DNA of 64,000 nt, from NCBI RefSeq assembly GCF_009811655.1, contig NZ_BGJX01000004.1, forward strand, positions 155,389 to 219,388. The letters run 5' to 3'. The stretch is from Methylosinus sp. Ce-a6 (lineage in GTDB: Bacteria; Pseudomonadota; Alphaproteobacteria; Rhizobiales; Beijerinckiaceae). The position numbers and the translations under genes were made by a program. The notes under the pieces were generated by a model that did no database searches, was not told where the DNA came from, and worked only from the letters and a program-made list of their open reading frames with translations. Positions within the stretch are counted from its first letter, which is position 1, and each line of letters starts with the position of its first letter. Below are positions 60,570-64,000 of the stretch, piece after piece.

Positions 60570-63500
60570 TCGGCCGTCTCATCGCCTGGTCGGCGCGCAA
60601 TCTCATGCTCGTCTTCATCGGCGCCGGCTTTGCGATCGCCGCCGGCGTCTATGCGCTGCGAACGCTGCCGCTCGACGCGCTTCCCGATCTCTCCGACGTT
60701 CAGGCCATCGTCTACACCGAATATCCGGGGCAGGCGCCGCAAGTCGTCGAGGATCAGGTCACCTATCCGCTCACCAGCGCGATGCTGACCGTGCCGCGCT
60801 CCAAGGTCGTGCGCGGCTTCTCCTTCTTCGGCGTCTCCTTCGTCTATGTCATTTTCGAGGATGGCGTCGACATCTATTGGGCGCGCTCGCGCGTGCTCGA
60901 ATATTTGAATGCGGCGTCCAAGAAGCTTCCCCAGGGCGTGACGCCGACTCTCGGCCCCGACGCCACCGGCGTCGGCTGGGTCTATCAATATGCGCTCGTC
61001 GCCAAGGAAATGACCCTCGCCGAGCTGCGCTCGATCCAGGATTGGACGCTGCGCTACGGCCTCTCCAAGGCGGAAGGCGTGGCCGAGATCGCGAGCGTCG
61101 GCGGCTTCGTCAAACAGTACAACGTTATCGTCGATCCCAATCGGCTGCGCGGCCTCGGCGTCTCCTTGAAGCAGCTGCGCGAGGCGATCCGCGCCAGCAA
61201 CGCCGACGTCGGCGGGCGAACCATCGAGCTCTCCGAGTTCGAGTTCATCGTTCGCGGTCGCGGCTATCTGAAGAGCGCCGCCGACATAGAGCATATCGGC
61301 CTGCGCGCCGACAATGGCGCGCCCCTGCTGCTGCGCGACGTCGCCCGCGTCGAGCTCGGGCCGGACGAGCGGCGCGGCGTGGCCGAGCTCGACGGCGAGG
61401 GCGAGGTCGCGAGCGGCATAGCCTTGCAGCGCTATCACGCCAATGCGCTCGACGTGATCGATAATGTGAAGGCGGCGCTCGCCCGCCTCGCCTCGGCGCT
61501 GCCGAAAGGGTTGGAGATCGCCACCGTCTACGATCGCTCGCAGCTCATCCATGCGGCGATCGAGACGCTGCGCCGCACGCTCGTCGAGGAGAGCGTCATC
61601 GTCGCCCTCGTCTGCGCGCTGTTTCTCATGCATCTGCGCAGCGCGCTCGTCGCCGTGCTCATGCTGCCCGTCGGCGTGCTCGTCGCCTTTGCGGCGATGA
61701 AGGCGATCGGCCTCGGCTCCGACATAATGAGCTTAGGCGGCGTCGCCATCGCCATAGGCGCCATGGTCGACGCCGCGATCGTGATGATCGAGAACGCGCA
61801 CAAGCATCTCGAGCGGGCTCCGCCGGAAAAGCCCCGCGTGGACATATTGATCGAGGCCGCGACGGAGGTCGGGCCGGCGCTGTTCTTCAGCCTGCTGGTC
61901 ATCACAGTGTCCTTCCTGCCGATCTTCACGCTCGAGGCGCAGGAAGGGCGCCTGTTCGCGCCGCTCGCCTATACGAAAACCTTCGCAATGGCGGCGGCGG
62001 CGCTCCTCTCGGTGACGCTCGTGCCGGCGCTGATGGTCGTCTTCGTGCGCGGCAAGATCGCGCCGGAGGCGAAAAATCCGGTCAATCGCGCGCTGATATT
62101 CCTCTATCGGCCGATCATCGCTCTGGTGCTGAAGGCGAAGACCGCGACCATTCTCCTCGCCATCGCCGCGCTCGTCGCGACGATCTCTCCGGCGCGCCGC
62201 TTGGGAAGCGAGTTCATGCCCCGGCTCGACGAAGGCGCGCTTCTCTATATGCCGACGACTCTGCCCGGACTCTCCGTGACCAAGGCGGCGGAGCTGCTGC
62301 AGACGCAGGACCGCATCATCAAATCCTTCCCCGAGGTGCAATCGACCTATGGCAAAGCCGGCCGCGCGGCCACGGCGACCGATCCGGCGCCGCTCGAAAT
62401 GTTCGAGACGGTCGTCACGCTGAAGCCGAGGGAGTCGTGGCGGCCCGGCATGACGACCGACAGGCTCATCGCGGAAATGGACGCGGCCCTGCAGTTTCCC
62501 GGCGTCTCCAACGCGTGGACGATGCCGATCAAGGCGCGCATCGACATGCTCGCGACGGGCATAAGAACGCCGATCGGCGTGAAGATCTTCGGCCGCGACC
62601 TCACGCAGATGGAAGAGCTCGCCCGCCGCGTCGAGACCGTGCTGAAGCGCGTTCCCGGCACGGCCAGCGCCTATGCGGAGCGCGTCAATGGCGGCTATTT
62701 CCTGGACATCGTCCCCGATCATGCGGCGCTCGCCCGCTATAATCTCATGATCGGCGACGTGCAGGAGGTGATCGCCACCGCGCTCGGCGGCGAGACGATC
62801 ACGACGACCGTCGAAGGCCGCGAGCGCTACGGCGTCACCATACGCTATCCGCGCGACTTCCGCTCCGACCCGCAGGCGATCGCGCATGAGGTTCTCGTGC
62901 CGCTGCCGCGCGGCGGCGCCGTGCCGCTGGGCGAGGTCGCGAGAATCGATCTCATGCGCGGCCCGACCTCGATTCGCACCGAGAACGGCCAGCTCGCGGT
63001 CTATGTCTTCGTCGATGTGCGCGACCGCGATCTCGGCGGCTATGTCGAGGAGGCGCAGAAAGCCGTCGCGCAATCGATCGAATTTCCCGCCGGCGCCTAT
63101 GTGACCTGGAGCGGCCAGTTCGAATATATGGAGCGCGCCAAAGCGCGCCTCGCCATCGTCGCGCCGCTGACGCTCGCGATCATCTTCCTGCTGCTCTATC
63201 TCAATTTCCGCCGCTTGACGGAAACCTTGATCGTCATGGCCTCGCTGCCCTTCGCGCTCGTCGGCGGCGTTTGGATGATGTGGCTCTCGGGCTTCGACAT
63301 GTCGGTCGCGGCGACGGTCGGCTTCATCGCGCTCGCCGGCGTCGCCGCCGAGACCGGCGTCGTCATGCTCATCTATCTCGATCAGGCCCGCGAGGAGATC
63401 GCCGCCGAGCGCGCCGCGCAGGGCCGCCCCTTCACGCGCGCCGATCTGCATGAGGCGATCATGCGCGGCGCGGTCGAGCGCGTGCGCCCGAAGATGATGA

Positions 63501-63739
63501 CGGTCACAGCCATCATCGCGGGCCTGCTGCCGATCCTCTGGAGCTCGGGCGCGGGCTCGGAGGTGATGCAACGCATCGCCGCGCCGATGATCGGCGGCAT
63601 GGCCTCCTCGACGGTGCTGACGCTCATCGTCATTCCGGCGATCTATGCGCTGGCGCAGGAGACCTCTCGCTCGCGGCGGCGCGCCGCTGCGAGCGCGGGC
63701 TCGAGCGCGCCGTCGGCGGACGAATTGCGGCCAGATTAG
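60566..63739 (+). CDS. CusA/CzcA-type heavy-metal RND efflux pump
   Basis: A 1057-residue proton-driven RND transporter with 12 helices and two large periplasmic loops. Signature regions are LPLDALPDLSDVQAIVYTEY, QVVEDQVTYPLTSAMLTVPR, the proton-relay helix GGVAIAIGAMVDAAIVMIEN, and MTVTAIIAGLLPILWSSGAG. This is the heavy-metal (HME) branch rather than the drug-efflux branch. Substrate is most likely Cu+/Ag+ because of the CusB-type adaptor with Met-rich repeats, but a divalent metal is possible. No outer-membrane CusC-type gene is in the window to its right. Confidence 0.95.
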   Translation: MIGRLIAWSARNLMLVFIGAGFAIAAGVYALRTLPLDALPDLSDVQAIVYTEYPGQAPQVVEDQVTYPLTSAMLTVPRSKVVRGFSFFGVSFVYVIFEDGVDIYWARSRVLEYLNAASKKLPQGVTPTLGPDATGVGWVYQYALVAKEMTLAELRSIQDWTLRYGLSKAEGVAEIASVGGFVKQYNVIVDPNRLRGLGVSLKQLREAIRASNADVGGRTIELSEFEFIVRGRGYLKSAADIEHIGLRADNGAPLLLRDVARVELGPDERRGVAELDGEGEVASGIALQRYHANALDVIDNVKAALARLASALPKGLEIATVYDRSQLIHAAIETLRRTLVEESVIVALVCALFLMHLRSALVAVLMLPVGVLVAFAAMKAIGLGSDIMSLGGVAIAIGAMVDAAIVMIENAHKHLERAPPEKPRVDILIEAATEVGPALFFSLLVITVSFLPIFTLEAQEGRLFAPLAYTKTFAMAAAALLSVTLVPALMVVFVRGKIAPEAKNPVNRALIFLYRPIIALVLKAKTATILLAIAALVATISPARRLGSEFMPRLDEGALLYMPTTLPGLSVTKAAELLQTQDRIIKSFPEVQSTYGKAGRAATATDPAPLEMFETVVTLKPRESWRPGMTTDRLIAEMDAALQFPGVSNAWTMPIKARIDMLATGIRTPIGVKIFGRDLTQMEELARRVETVLKRVPGTASAYAERVNGGYFLDIVPDHAALARYNLMIGDVQEVIATALGGETITTTVEGRERYGVTIRYPRDFRSDPQAIAHEVLVPLPRGGAVPLGEVARIDLMRGPTSIRTENGQLAVYVFVDVRDRDLGGYVEEAQKAVAQSIEFPAGAYVTWSGQFEYMERAKARLAIVAPLTLAIIFLLLYLNFRRLTETLIVMASLPFALVGGVWMMWLSGFDMSVAATVGFIALAGVAAETGVVMLIYLDQAREEIAAERAAQGRPFTRADLHEAIMRGAVERVRPKMMTVTAIIAGLLPILWSSGAGSEVMQRIAAPMIGGMASSTVLTLIVIPAIYALAQETSRSRRRAAASAGSSAPSADELRPD

Positions 63740-63767
63740 TCGGCGGCGTCCGCTCATTTGGAAGGAG

Positions 63768-63900
63768 CGTCATTCCCGACGCTCGCACAGCAGCGATCGA
63801 GAATCTCGAGCAACAGGCGGAGCCTTCTTGTCGTTGATCTGGATTCCCGGTCGGGCCGTCGGCCTGCCGGGAATGACGACGCCCTCAATGACGACGCCCT
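63768..63900. repeat. Inverted-repeat element with a 15-base tandem repeat after the pump gene
   Basis: CGTCATTCCCG at 63768-63778 is the reverse complement of CGGGAATGACG at 63868-63878, framing about 110 bases that hold a second pair ATTCCCGG/CCGGGAAT (63843-63850/63867-63874). AATGACGACGCCCT is then repeated in tandem at 63872-63885 and 63887-63900. CGTCATTCCCGACG also occurs at 31430-31443, so it is a dispersed element. Confidence 0.55.
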
Positions 63901-63946
63901 TGCAGCTCGAGGCGACGCAGCCACAGGGGAATCGGGTGAAGGATTT

Positions 63947-64000
63947 CAGGCGGCGACGAGACTTGCGAGGAAGTCGTCGTCCCAGGCGGCGGTCATGCGC
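63947..64000 (-). CDS. Possible C-terminal tail of a minus-strand gene cut by the window end
   Basis: Reading leftward from the window edge there is an open frame ending TAAWDDDFLASLVAA before a TGA near 63947. The 15 visible codons look protein-like but are too few to identify a family, so this could equally be chance. Confidence 0.25.

Noticed and set aside
63740..63946. Another gene after the Cus pump
   Set aside because: Only repeats and short frames with stop codons are seen; no ribosome-binding site or protein-like sequence.

Overview
The window looks like a chromosomal segment of a high-GC alphaproteobacterium, most likely of the Hyphomicrobiales. Evidence for this is the split nuoC/nuoD complex I operon followed by birA, RNase J, methylmalonyl-CoA epimerase and DUF1467, the ATP12/RluC/CrcB block, and the abundance of intergenic palindromes typical of that order. 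A methanotroph-like (Methylocystaceae) assignment is only an impression and is not proven by any gene here.

Layout. (1) 1-9.2 kb, plus strand: a tightly overlapping NIS-siderophore operon made of a TonB receptor (truncated by the window edge), an ATP-grasp ligase, two IucA/IucC synthetases, an MFS exporter, a PLP decarboxylase and an SbnG-like citrate-forming aldolase. It resembles the staphyloferrin B module, but an ATP-grasp enzyme is present where a third NIS synthetase would be expected. A decayed IS630-family transposase lies directly after it. (2) 9.7-12.7 kb: an AI-2E/PerM-type permease and a minCDE operon on the minus strand. (3) 12.9-16.7 kb: a secreted metallo-beta-lactamase-fold protein, soxC and soxD without the other sox genes, and an S-adenosylmethionine hydroxide adenosyltransferase that carries a signal peptide. 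(4) 16.9-20.7 kb, minus: a DUF1501 plus DUF1549/DUF1553 pair of the kind abundant in Planctomycetes. (5) 21.2-27.4 kb, minus: a self-contained TonB uptake operon, exbD-tonB-receptor-exbB-cpdB, coupling outer-membrane import to a periplasmic nucleotidase/phosphodiesterase. (6) 27.8-36.3 kb: a FecR-domain protein with a TPR/beta-barrel partner, a stress-type glycine-rich protein, a possible orphan small RNA terminator, a small TTG-start protein, two polysaccharide genes (undecaprenyl-phosphate sugar transferase, GDP-L-fucose synthase) and a double-barrel outer-membrane protein. (7) 36.7-55 kb, minus: tRNA-Lys, DUF1467, mce, rnj, birA and the complete 14-subunit NADH dehydrogenase operon, interrupted by a small coiled-coil gene between nuoF and nuoG. 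NuoL carries a histidine-rich insertion. (8) 55-58 kb: ATP12, RluC-type pseudouridine synthase, CrcB, and a PilZ protein. (9) 58.4-63.7 kb: tRNA-Arg(CCG), then a small secreted cysteine-containing protein, a CusB-like adaptor with three heavy-metal-binding repeats and a CusA-type RND pump.

How the genes work together: the left end makes, exports and re-imports an iron chelator. The central part is periplasmic and outer-membrane nutrient and redox chemistry. The right half is respiratory core metabolism plus a metal efflux module beside a tRNA gene. No CRISPR array, rRNA, or origin was seen. No homology search was possible, so family calls rest on motifs, lengths and gene order.
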